NCBI GenBank assembly: GCA_049472395.1
Contig: JBLIRR010000007.1
Coordinates: 1-64,000, forward strand
Origin: JBLIRR01 sp049472395
GTDB taxonomy: Bacteria; SZUA-182; DTGQ01; JBLIRR01
DNA length: 64,000 nt
Reading direction: 5' to 3'
Under the pieces are notes generated by a model, which did not search any database, was not told the origin of the DNA, and saw only the letters and a list, made by a program, of their open reading frames with translations. Positions 52,829 to 62,231 of this stretch are shown piece after piece; positions within the stretch are counted from its first letter, which is position 1, and each line of letters opens with the position of its first letter. Made by a program: the position numbers and the translations under genes.

Positions 52829-54004
52829 ATGAGACTTCAATGTAATTATCAACAAAAGGCCATTTTTTTAGATCGAGATGGGGTGCTCAATCAAGAAGTT
52901 GGACATATATGTCATGTTGATGATTTTCATCTTATGGACAATGTTTCCCAGGCCATTAAATGTATCAATCAATCAGACTACCTGGCAATTGTCATTACTA
53001 ACCAATCAGCTGTTGCCAGGGGATTATGCACTATTGACGATATTGAACATATACATAAAAAGATGGAGATGCTCCTTGGCGATAATGGTGCACACATTGA
53101 TGCCATATATTATTGCCCTCATCATCCTGAAAAGGGTATGCCCGGAGAAAATCCATTATATACCATCAATTGTGACTGTAGAAAGCCAAAAATCGGCATG
53201 ATCACACACGCTGCAAAGGATTTTAACATCGATTTAAAGCACTCGTATTTTATTGGTGATACCACAAGAGATATTCTTTGTGGAAAAAATGCCCATTTAT
53301 ATACCATAGGAGTATATACCGGCCATGGGTGTAAAGATGGCGATGTGAAACCTGACTGGATGTTTGAAGATTTATATGAGGCAGTATCATTTATTATTCA
53401 TGATCCCCTGAAACCTCATATTCAAAATATCATGCAAAAAATAAAAGTTTCACCTATCCGCCCATTCGTTATTCTAATTGGAGGGAATACCCGCTCGGGA
53501 AAATCAACATTGGCTCATTATCTTGCCTTGGAATTGCGCGACAGAGGAGAGAACGTAGTGGAAATTGCACTTGATAATTGGCTTCTCCCTAAGGAGAAAA
53601 GGATTAAATACGATACAGTGTATGAGCGGTTTCAATTAGAAAAAATAGAAAAAGATTGTGCTCATTTATTTGCATCGCAAGAGATTGCCCTGCCCTCCTA
53701 TAATTGCGTGCATCGCATCACAAGCACTGAAGAAATTATATATTCCTTACATAACAAATCAGTAGTGATCGTTGAAGGAGTTGTTGCCCTATCTTCCCAG
53801 ACACTGCGACGATTTTCTGCTCTCTCTATTTATTGTGATATAGAGGAGCAGGCAATGAAGAATCGTATATTTTCTTTCTATACATGGAAAGGGCTCAGTG
53901 AATCAGAAATAAATAACTTATACAAAAAAAGAAAAAAAGATGAATATGATATTATTCGCAAAGAAAAATGTTATGCTGATATGATCATAGAAAATACTCT
54001 ATGA
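52829..54004 (+). CDS. GmhB-like HAD phosphatase fused to uridine-kinase-like P-loop kinase
   Basis: A 391-residue two-domain protein. Residues 1-190 are a HAD-IIIA phosphatase of the heptose-1,7-bisphosphatase/histidinol-phosphatase group: FLDRDGVLNQE (13-23), ITNQSAVARG (56-65), the zinc ligands in YYCPHHPE (94-101) and CDCRKPK (115-121), and FIGDTTRDI (141-149). Residues 210-390 form a uridine-kinase-like NTPase with Walker A GGNTRSGKST (218-227), then EIALDNWLLPKEKR, VVIVEGVVAL and a DEYDIIRKEK-like lid. The first domain could provide the missing 7-phosphate removal of the GDP-heptose branch. The kinase substrate is unknown. It lies 118 bp after the sulfotransferase. Confidence 0.82.
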   Translation: MRLQCNYQQKAIFLDRDGVLNQEVGHICHVDDFHLMDNVSQAIKCINQSDYLAIVITNQSAVARGLCTIDDIEHIHKKMEMLLGDNGAHIDAIYYCPHHPEKGMPGENPLYTINCDCRKPKIGMITHAAKDFNIDLKHSYFIGDTTRDILCGKNAHLYTIGVYTGHGCKDGDVKPDWMFEDLYEAVSFIIHDPLKPHIQNIMQKIKVSPIRPFVILIGGNTRSGKSTLAHYLALELRDRGENVVEIALDNWLLPKEKRIKYDTVYERFQLEKIEKDCAHLFASQEIALPSYNCVHRITSTEEIIYSLHNKSVVIVEGVVALSSQTLRRFSALSIYCDIEEQAMKNRIFSFYTWKGLSESEINNLYKKRKKDEYDIIRKEKCYADMIIENTL

Positions 54005-54155
54005 ATTACTTTCCCTCTCTTTTAAAAAAGGATTTTTTAATGAAATGACATCTGCAAACCGATAGTATAATTAGTAAAATTTTTTATAGAGTATAATTTA
54101 TTGTTATAACTTGTAAGTTGGAGTTATTGCTTATATCAAATCAAAGCTTCAATTT

Positions 54156-55991
54156 ATGAATAATAATACGAAATTAAAATTAAATTCATTCTTATCATTA
54201 TCTGTATTTGATATAGCTGTATTATGCGCTCTTGCTGTATGGTTGCTCTTTTCCGCATTTATTGTTGATATTGAATATTATGATGGATTTGATACCATTT
54301 GTAATACCCGTTTTTTTATTGGTGAAAGTACACGCTATATTTCCAACAGAGCTCCTTTTTTTTCCCTGATACTTATACCAGCTGAGTGGATAAAAAAGAT
54401 ATTACATCTTCATCCACTGGAAGTTCGTCCGTATCATTTCATAATGGCTTTATTTCATATAGCATATATTATTGGCGTTTATTCTTTGTTAGTAAAATAT
54501 TTTAAGCGTAAAGGAGCTGTTTTACTGGCTTTCCTTGCTGCTATCCCAACCTTTATTTTTTTCTCCTATGGCCCTTTCATCAGTCATGATATTTTCCCCG
54601 GTATCATATTTTTAGTTATGTTAGTATTAGCTGATAAATTTTATAAATCACCCCAAATAAAGACATGGCTGTTGTTAACTATTTTGGGAGCCTGTGCCGC
54701 TTTAATTAAACAGACATATGGGATTTTCTGGGTAGCGATATTAGGATCACAGATTCTTCTATTCTTTTTTCAAAAAGATAGGGATAAAAAAAAATACTTA
54801 TCTGTTCTTTCTTTTTTAGGAGCTGGAGCACTGGTCAGTGGTCTGATTACCTGGATTGTTTTAATGTTTACTTTAAGCGGCACCTATCCAAACAAGTCTG
54901 TATTATTTCGCCCCTATTATCAAATGTTATTTATTTTAAACCAGTATGAAGGAGCTTCTCCCAATCTTTTCCCATGGTGGGTCTATATTAGAAATTTCTG
55001 GGCTTATGGTACCCTGAATGTTCTTCTTATTATACCGGGGATTGTTATGGCGTTTCGAAAATCAAGATTACAGAAAGGTATTGCCCTTTCCTGGATGATT
55101 TTTTTTATTATTATGCATCTTTTGTCCATGAGGGAAGTAAGGTATTTATATCCGTTGGCGCCTATGTCAGCTTTCTTGATTGTACCGGTTATTCAATCTT
55201 TAATAAAAAATCGTATTGCCCTTATTTGTATTGTTATTATTTTACTGCTTGATTTTAAGAATTTTTATCCGGAAATAACAAGGATTATCAATCCCTTCTA
55301 TACAAGAAGCGTAACCAGAGAGTTTCTTCAGCCGTTAGAAAGTATTGATAAAAAAAAGGATCAAATTATAATTGGAAACAGATCTATGTTAAGTTTTCCC
55401 GGACCCTATACCAGCCCTTTAGTAGGGGATAGATATCATCATCTGTTTCATTTTGCCATGCATCATGTCATTATTCTTTATGGGTATTCTCCTGAAAATC
55501 TTATTAGAATACCTAATATAGGAAAATATAAGGATGTTTTATATAAAAATAAAAATACCTGTTTGATTTTTGCCAATAATACCATTGTTAATAGTACAAG
55601 CTGGTATTTTCAACCCCCTATGTTTAAGGATGAATTAATACAATTAATTGCTTTTAATCAATCCCTTACTCTGTATAAGCAATCTGATAGGACTTTTAAA
55701 ACTCCAGGTGGTGATGTCGTTTCATTAAGAATAGAAAAGAACCAGGGTATCCAGCAGGTTATGATTGAAAGTGAACTTCTTTTTAATTTATTAAGGGATA
55801 GTGTTTTTTCCCGGCTTATGGATACATCAAAAAACAACAGCTTTGATCTTCAATTGCTTCCCACAGGTAAAATTCAAATTCTCGGTGTAATATCAGATGA
55901 TGAACTTAGGAAATCGAAATTATTATTCATACAGTTATTAAAAATTAAAAGAATATTATATATCCCCTTTTCCGAAAAAGAATCTACGTAA
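54156..55991 (+). CDS. GT-C type membrane glycosyltransferase
   Basis: A 611-residue protein with about 11 hydrophobic helices in the first 370 residues and a soluble extracytoplasmic end. After TM1, DIEYYDGFDTICNTRFFIGE (37-56) has the acidic residues expected in the first loop of GT-C enzymes (PMT/ArnT-like), and SNRAPFFSLILIPAEW and ISHDIFPGIIFLVMLVLAD follow the family's helix order. It probably transfers a sugar from a polyprenyl-phosphate donor to a lipid, glycan or protein outside the inner membrane. It lies 151 bp after the kinase fusion and ends convergently with the TMTC-like array. Confidence 0.7.
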   Translation: MNNNTKLKLNSFLSLSVFDIAVLCALAVWLLFSAFIVDIEYYDGFDTICNTRFFIGESTRYISNRAPFFSLILIPAEWIKKILHLHPLEVRPYHFIMALFHIAYIIGVYSLLVKYFKRKGAVLLAFLAAIPTFIFFSYGPFISHDIFPGIIFLVMLVLADKFYKSPQIKTWLLLTILGACAALIKQTYGIFWVAILGSQILLFFFQKDRDKKKYLSVLSFLGAGALVSGLITWIVLMFTLSGTYPNKSVLFRPYYQMLFILNQYEGASPNLFPWWVYIRNFWAYGTLNVLLIIPGIVMAFRKSRLQKGIALSWMIFFIIMHLLSMREVRYLYPLAPMSAFLIVPVIQSLIKNRIALICIVIILLLDFKNFYPEITRIINPFYTRSVTREFLQPLESIDKKKDQIIIGNRSMLSFPGPYTSPLVGDRYHHLFHFAMHHVIILYGYSPENLIRIPNIGKYKDVLYKNKNTCLIFANNTIVNSTSWYFQPPMFKDELIQLIAFNQSLTLYKQSDRTFKTPGGDVVSLRIEKNQGIQQVMIESELLFNLLRDSVFSRLMDTSKNNSFDLQLLPTGKIQILGVISDDELRKSKLLFIQLLKIKRILYIPFSEKEST

Positions 55992-56085
55992 AGGGAATAT
56001 AAGAATTTGATAATATGAAGATATCTTACAGTGAACAAAAATTTAGTGTAACCCATAAAAATATTTAAGAAATAACTTGAAAAAA

Positions 56086-57972
56086 CTAATTTTTTAAATT
56101 CAAATATTCTATACTATTACTATTTTCATTTAACAGCATAGTAAGGGAGCGGAGTTTATTGAGCGCTTTGATATAATCAGGTTTTATTCGTAATGCCTCT
56201 TGAAGATGGACGATAGCCAGTTTGAAACGCCCAAGGCTTGCCAGAGCATTCCCCAGATTATAATGAGATAATGCATGTTCAGGATTCAGACGTAAGGATT
56301 CAGAATAATGCTTTATAGCCTCTACTATTTTCCCTTGCTTTTCCAGAGCACTTCCAAGATTATTGTGGGCGAGGGCGTAATTCGGGTATATTCGTAACGC
56401 ATTGAAATAATGGGCAATAGCTTCCTTGAGATTTCCTTGGCGAGTGAGAGTAACTCCCATATTGCAATGTGCAACCGCATAATTAGGATTGATCCGTATC
56501 GCCTCCGAATAATGGCTAATAGCCTTTTTGTAATTTCCCAAATGGGCGTAAGCGACACCTAGATTGTTGTATGCCCCATAATAGTTGGGATTGATTCGAA
56601 CCGCCTCAGAATAATAGATAATACCCTTTTCATAATTTCCCAAATGAACAAACGCCTCTCCCAAGTTGTTATATGCCTTATAGTTATTGACAGTTACATC
56701 AATGGTATGTTCAAAAAGAGTAATGCTATTAGCCCAGTATCGGACTTGTACACACGTAATGGCCATGAGAATTGAAAGAAACACCCCGGCTATAGCGGCA
56801 AATGCCTTCTTTCTGTGGCGCCATTTTGGCAGAAGCTCAGGGATACCCCACGCAATAATAATAAAAAGGCCGATAAGTGGTACATAGCTATAACGGTCAG
56901 CCATAGCCTGGTTACCTACCTGGACAAGTCCAATGACGGGTACAAGAGTCCCAATGTACCATAGCCATCCAACAGCAAGATAGGGGTGTCTCTTCATAGC
57001 GATAATCATAAGTGAAGATATAGATATGAGCAATAAACATGCCCCTATAACCTGCCACCATGGTAATATACTGGAATAAGGGTATATAATTGCTAAATCG
57101 TGAGGGCAAATCATCTTTACCATATACTTTATATAGGAAACAAGAGCATTTGCAATCCTGCTACTTAGTGGATATAAATCTAAAGAACCAACCGCTCCCC
57201 CCTTTTTCTGAATGAGGAAGGTTACAATACTCGCTGCCGCCGCTAAAACAAAAAAAGGTATTTTTTCATATACCAGATGAAAAATAGGTAGCCTTTGTGG
57301 TAAGTTATTATCGTCAATTGAATGTCTATATTGAAATCGATCAAGCGGCCAATAATCCAACAAAAGTAGAACAAAAGGCAAAGTCACCAACATTGGTTTG
57401 GCCATAAGGCCTAAAATAAAAAATACTATAGACAATAAGTATCTATTAAATTTTGGATTCTTAATATAAAAAAGGTAAATTAATATTACTAATATCCAAA
57501 AAAAGGTACTTAATACATTTTTTCTTTCTGCCACCCAAGCAACCGACTCCACATTAAGCGGATGCAGCGCAAATAGGGCAGCAACAAAACTGCTTTGCCA
57601 TAAATCCTTAGTCATCTTCCAAAAAAGAAGAAATAATAATAACGAGTTCACAATATGAAAGAGTACATTGGATAGATGATGCCGGCCTGGATTTATGCCA
57701 TAGAGCGTATAATCCAACATGTGAGACAGCCATGTTAAGGGATGCCAGTTGGCTGCATCCGTGGCGGTGAAAGCCCAAATAATGCTCTCTGATGTCAGAC
57801 CACGCTGTACATATTTATTATTAGTGATATATTTCGGATCATCATAGTTTATAAATTCATGATTCCTCACTTGCCAATATATAGCAAGTGTGGCAATAAC
57901 AAGAAACACACAAACCAATATTTCACAACGTATATTAAAAAAGGCCTTTCTCTGTTCATCTTTTCTTAACAT
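56086..57972 (-). CDS. TMTC-like membrane protein with 5 TPRs (array copy 1)
   Basis: A 628-residue protein. Residues 1-420 form a multi-helix GT-C-like membrane domain with the acidic first loop NHEFINYDDPKYIT (37-50), ANWHPLTWLSHMLD and HPLNVESVAWVAERKN. The C-terminal 200 residues are five consecutive 34-residue TPRs (such as NLGVAYAHLGNYKKAISHYS) plus a partial sixth. This matches TMTC O-mannosyltransferase-like proteins and bacterial relatives; a role in protein or glycan O-glycosylation outside the inner membrane is likely but unproved. It is one of four adjacent paralogues. Here ERKN replaces the ERKD of the other three. Confidence 0.85.
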   Translation of the reverse strand: MLRKDEQRKAFFNIRCEILVCVFLVIATLAIYWQVRNHEFINYDDPKYITNNKYVQRGLTSESIIWAFTATDAANWHPLTWLSHMLDYTLYGINPGRHHLSNVLFHIVNSLLLFLLFWKMTKDLWQSSFVAALFALHPLNVESVAWVAERKNVLSTFFWILVILIYLFYIKNPKFNRYLLSIVFFILGLMAKPMLVTLPFVLLLLDYWPLDRFQYRHSIDDNNLPQRLPIFHLVYEKIPFFVLAAAASIVTFLIQKKGGAVGSLDLYPLSSRIANALVSYIKYMVKMICPHDLAIIYPYSSILPWWQVIGACLLLISISSLMIIAMKRHPYLAVGWLWYIGTLVPVIGLVQVGNQAMADRYSYVPLIGLFIIIAWGIPELLPKWRHRKKAFAAIAGVFLSILMAITCVQVRYWANSITLFEHTIDVTVNNYKAYNNLGEAFVHLGNYEKGIIYYSEAVRINPNYYGAYNNLGVAYAHLGNYKKAISHYSEAIRINPNYAVAHCNMGVTLTRQGNLKEAIAHYFNALRIYPNYALAHNNLGSALEKQGKIVEAIKHYSESLRLNPEHALSHYNLGNALASLGRFKLAIVHLQEALRIKPDYIKALNKLRSLTMLLNENSNSIEYLNLKN

Positions 57973-58110
57973 AGCTCACTGATTCTGATTAATAGATTAC
58001 CATTAAAAAAATTTAGGGAATAACTATTGCGATAATAAGAAATAATGAGATTAAAATACTATTATCACTATGCTTCATAGTATATACTTTATTCATTCTC
58101 TCTATATTAT

Positions 58111-60279
58111 CTATAATTGCAAATTTTTTATAAGTTCATTATAAGGCGGCAAGCCGTGTATACCTTTTAATTTATTAAGTGCCATTTTTAATGTACTGGC
58201 AATCTGAGGCTTTAATCTCAGTGCTTCTTGAAAATGGAATGCAGCCTCTGTATGTTTTTCTTGGTGTGCCAGGGCCATACCTAAATTATAGTGGACTTCT
58301 ACATAATCAGATTTAATGCTTAAGGCTTTTTTAAAATGTGTAATGGCTTCTTTGAAGCTTCCCGTGCCTGCACAAGTGACACCCAAATTACCATGCGCAT
58401 TCGCATAGTCGGGTTTAATCCGCAATGCCTCTTGATAATGATACCTCGCCTTCTTTAGCTTCCCCAGCCTCATATAGGCGATACCTATATTATTATGTGC
58501 TTCTGCATAATCAGGTGTGCTGCGCAATGCTTCCAAATAATGATCAATCGCCTCTTTGAAATTCCCCTGATCCATTAACGCACAACCTAAATTAAAATGT
58601 GATAATGCATGATTGGGATATTTTCTCAAAATCTCCAAATACTTATTTATAGATTCTGATATCTTTCCCTGCTCTCTTAGCGCAACAGCAAGACTAACAT
58701 GCGCGTCCACAAGACCAGAATCTAGCCTTATCGCCTTAAAATAGCACTTTATTGCCCTATTTACCTCACCTTCTTCTTTAAATGCTTCCCCTAAATAATA
58801 GTGCACTATTGCATGCTTAGGATATTTGCGCAAAATCTCTAAATACTTTTCTATGGCCTCGTGTGTTCTCCCCTGTTTTCTTAAAGCATGCCCCAAATTC
58901 ATATGTGCATGTATAAAATTAGGTTCTATCTTAGTTGCTTTAGAATATTCTTTCATGGCCTCTTCTATCTCCCCCTTCTCTGCAAGAGCACTCCCCAAAT
59001 TATTATGCGCCACGAAGTTATTAGACGTAATATCTAATGTATGTTTAAAAAGAGTAACGCTATTTCTCCAATATCTGATCTGAATCCAAGTAAATGCCAT
59101 CAGAACGGAAAGAAGTACTGGTATTATTACAATAAATCCCACATTTCTATAGCGCCATATTGAAAAAAGATTAGGAACTCCCCAGGCAATAATGATAAAT
59201 ATTCCTATAAGGGGTATATATGTATACCGGTCGGCCATTCCTTGTATCCCAACTTGTACAAGCCCAATTACTGGAACCAATGTCACAATATACCACAGCC
59301 AGCCTACTGCAAAGTAGGGGTGTGATTTTATTGTACTGATTCCAAGTGAAAATATAACTACAAGCAATAAACTTGCCCCTGCAACACGCCATAGGGGCAA
59401 CATACCTGGATGCGGATATAAAACAGCTAAATTGCGGGGCCAAATCATTTTCTCAATATAACGTTCATAGGAAACTATAGCATTGGCAACTTTGGGAATA
59501 AGTGAATACTTATTTAGTGAGCCAACAGTTCCTCCGCTTTGCTGAACAAGAAATGTCACGATACTTGACAAAATACAAACAAGCAAAAAAGGTATTTTTT
59601 CTAAAATTAAGTGAGTGTTTTTTTTACTTCCCTCCCCAAATTGGAAACGGCCAAGAGGCCAATAATCTAGCAAAAGTAATACAAGGGGCAAAGTTACCAA
59701 CATAGGTTTGGCCATAAGACCCAGCAAGAACACTGTAAAAACTAACAGATATCTTTTAATTCTTGGTTCTTTAATATATAAAATATAACTCAATATTGTA
59801 AGCATCCAGAAAAAAGTGCTTAATACGTCCTTACGCTCTGCTACCCATGCAACAGACTCCACATGCAAAGGATGAAATGCAAATAGAGCAGCAACAAATC
59901 CACTCTGCCATAAATCTTTTGTCATTATAAAAAAAATAATAAACAATAATAAAGAATTCATGATATGAAAAAACACATTTGTAAGGTGATGTTTGCCAGC
60001 GTCAGTCCCATAAATATGACAATCTAACATGTGCGATAACCATGTTAACGGATGCCAATTAGATGCGTGTGACGTGGTAAAAGCCCAAACGATGCTTTCT
60101 AAGGTCAGCCCTTTCTGCACATATTGATTTTCAGTGATATACTCCGAATCATCATAATTAATAAATTCATGATTTCTCACTTGCCCATACAAGGCAAAAT
60201 TGGCTATAATGAGAAATAAACAGATTAAAAAAGTATTTTTAACATGCATAGTTTTTATCTCTTGCCAATAAACTCGCAA
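58111..60279 (-). CDS. TMTC-like membrane protein with 8 TPRs (array copy 2)
   Basis: A 722-residue paralogue of its neighbours with the same membrane domain: NHEFINYDDSEYIT, SNWHPLTWLSHMLDC, HPLHVESVAWVAERKDVL and the AKPMLVTLPLVLLLLDYWPL block. It has eight TPRs, the most of the four, two of them with a distinct EKYLEILRKYP or NKYLEILRKYP ending that looks like an internal duplication. The TPR arm probably binds a protein partner or substrate, as in eukaryotic TMTC and OGT proteins. It starts at ATG 60279, about 180 bp after copy 3, with a partly AT-rich gap that may hold a promoter. Confidence 0.85.
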   Translation of the reverse strand: MRVYWQEIKTMHVKNTFLICLFLIIANFALYGQVRNHEFINYDDSEYITENQYVQKGLTLESIVWAFTTSHASNWHPLTWLSHMLDCHIYGTDAGKHHLTNVFFHIMNSLLLFIIFFIMTKDLWQSGFVAALFAFHPLHVESVAWVAERKDVLSTFFWMLTILSYILYIKEPRIKRYLLVFTVFLLGLMAKPMLVTLPLVLLLLDYWPLGRFQFGEGSKKNTHLILEKIPFLLVCILSSIVTFLVQQSGGTVGSLNKYSLIPKVANAIVSYERYIEKMIWPRNLAVLYPHPGMLPLWRVAGASLLLVVIFSLGISTIKSHPYFAVGWLWYIVTLVPVIGLVQVGIQGMADRYTYIPLIGIFIIIAWGVPNLFSIWRYRNVGFIVIIPVLLSVLMAFTWIQIRYWRNSVTLFKHTLDITSNNFVAHNNLGSALAEKGEIEEAMKEYSKATKIEPNFIHAHMNLGHALRKQGRTHEAIEKYLEILRKYPKHAIVHYYLGEAFKEEGEVNRAIKCYFKAIRLDSGLVDAHVSLAVALREQGKISESINKYLEILRKYPNHALSHFNLGCALMDQGNFKEAIDHYLEALRSTPDYAEAHNNIGIAYMRLGKLKKARYHYQEALRIKPDYANAHGNLGVTCAGTGSFKEAITHFKKALSIKSDYVEVHYNLGMALAHQEKHTEAAFHFQEALRLKPQIASTLKMALNKLKGIHGLPPYNELIKNLQL

Positions 60280-60456
60280 TATATAAATATATAAATCCTT
60301 TAATATTTTCCATATATTTTATAACTCATTTTATTATCGGTAATACTCAACTTTAATTTGATCATAAAGTTCTATGAGATCTTATTTAATAGCCCATTCG
60401 AACGAAATTGGCTACCGTATAATTATGCGATAAATACGGATAAAGAGCTTCTCAGA

Positions 60457-62226
60457 TTAATCAGGGCACCTTCCTATCTCTTCATAAACCGCAATAAGCC
60501 TTGCTTTAATATGATTAGCACACGCAATATGTGGCTTCAGTCTTAATGCTTCTTCAAGATGAATCACCGCCTCTTTGAGACTTCCCTGTTGTACCAGGGC
60601 AAGTCCCAAATTATAATGCACATTTATATAATCTGGTTTAATCCGGAGAGCCTCACGAAAATGAAAAATGGCTTTCTGGTAATTTTTTTGACGCGCAAAA
60701 ATCACTCCCAAATTACCATGGGGATTCGCATAATCAGGATCAATGCGCAATGCCTCAAAATAATGGCTCGTGGCTTCCGTAACCTGTCCTTGACGCTCAA
60801 GAGCAATACCTAAGTTATTATGTGCTTCAGCATAGTCGGGTTTGATGCTCAGGGCTTTGAAATAATGATGAGTGGCTTCTTTTATATTTCCTTGGCTTAA
60901 CAAGGCAAATCCCAGAAAATGGTGCGCAAGGTAATTGTGAGAGGTAACATCAATAGCATGTTTAAAGAGAGTTACATCATTGATCCAGTATCCCACCTGC
61001 ACATATGAAGTCACCATGAGAATTGAAATACAAAGCGTCGCTATTATAATTAATACCCTGTTTTTTAAACGCCATCTTGCAAATAACTCTGGTACCCCCC
61101 ATGCAATCATTATAAATAGGCCGATTAAAGGGATGTAGGTATATCTATCAGCCATACTTTGCATGCCAACCTGGACAAAGCCAATTACAGGGACAAGTGT
61201 TCCCATATACCACAGCCATCCCATTACACAATAAGGATGTTTCCTCATATTTACGATTATAAGCAAAGAGAAAGTAAAAAGAAATACACCCGCCAAGACA
61301 CACTGCCATGCGCTGATGTAACGGGAATAAGGGTATATGATGGCCAGATGAGAGGGAAAAACCATTTTTAGGATATAGCGGACATAGGAAATGAGAGCAT
61401 TGGCAATTCTGCTCGGAAGCGGCAACAATTCCAAAGAGGCCACAGATTCACCACTTTGCTGAGCGAAAAAGGTCACTATACATGCTGCTATTGCACAAAT
61501 AAAGAGGGGAATTTTCTCCCATAGCAGCCATAGTAGACCTTTATGCAAAGCCCACTGCTGTGTACCCTTTTCTTCCTGCGCAAGCCCTGAAGATGTAAAG
61601 CGTCCAAGAGGCCAATAATCAAGCAAGAGTAATACACATGGTAAAGTCACAAGCATTGGTTTGGACATAAGCCCCATAACAAAAAACAGAAGAACCAGCA
61701 GATATCTCCTCCACCCCGGATGTTTACTATACCAGATGTATGCGCATATGGTCAGCATGAAGAAAAAAGCACTGAGCACGTCTTTACGCTCTGAGACCCA
61801 TGCCACGGATTCCACATGAAGCGGATGAAGCCCGAACAGGGCAGCAATAAATCCACTTCGCCATATATACCCTGTCATCTTTAAGAAAATAGAAAATAAT
61901 AATAATGTATTCATGAGATGAAAGAGTACATTGGTAAGATGATGCCTTCCCGAATTCAAACCATAAAACTGGCAGTCCATCATATGAGATATCCAGGTCA
62001 ATGGATGCCAATTACTCGCATGGAAAGCGGTAAAGGCCCACACAATCCCCTCCCAGGCAAGCCCATTTTGAACATAATAATTCTGCGTAATATATGCATT
62101 ATCATCATAGTGAATAAAATTATGGTTTCTTACCTGCCAATAGAGGATGAGAAGCACCACAACAAGAAATAAACAAATTAAAATATCAGCTCTGATATGT
62201 GCATCGTTATTTTTTAACATATTCAA
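60457..62226 (-). CDS. TMTC-like membrane protein with 4 TPRs (array copy 3)
   Basis: A 589-residue paralogue. The membrane domain shows NHNFIHYDDNAYIT, SNWHPLTWISHMMDCQFYG, HPLHVESVAWVSERKDVLSAF and the MSKPMLVTLPCVLLLLDYWP block. Only four full TPRs follow (NNLGIALERQGQVTEATSHY is one), then a short LIAVYEEIGRCPD end. The differing TPR counts beside a constant membrane domain show that the repeat arm evolves by unit gain and loss. It starts 5 bp after copy 4, so the two are co-transcribed. Confidence 0.85.
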   Translation of the reverse strand: MNMLKNNDAHIRADILICLFLVVVLLILYWQVRNHNFIHYDDNAYITQNYYVQNGLAWEGIVWAFTAFHASNWHPLTWISHMMDCQFYGLNSGRHHLTNVLFHLMNTLLLFSIFLKMTGYIWRSGFIAALFGLHPLHVESVAWVSERKDVLSAFFFMLTICAYIWYSKHPGWRRYLLVLLFFVMGLMSKPMLVTLPCVLLLLDYWPLGRFTSSGLAQEEKGTQQWALHKGLLWLLWEKIPLFICAIAACIVTFFAQQSGESVASLELLPLPSRIANALISYVRYILKMVFPSHLAIIYPYSRYISAWQCVLAGVFLFTFSLLIIVNMRKHPYCVMGWLWYMGTLVPVIGFVQVGMQSMADRYTYIPLIGLFIMIAWGVPELFARWRLKNRVLIIIATLCISILMVTSYVQVGYWINDVTLFKHAIDVTSHNYLAHHFLGFALLSQGNIKEATHHYFKALSIKPDYAEAHNNLGIALERQGQVTEATSHYFEALRIDPDYANPHGNLGVIFARQKNYQKAIFHFREALRIKPDYINVHYNLGLALVQQGSLKEAVIHLEEALRLKPHIACANHIKARLIAVYEEIGRCPD

Positions 62227-62231
62227 AATAA

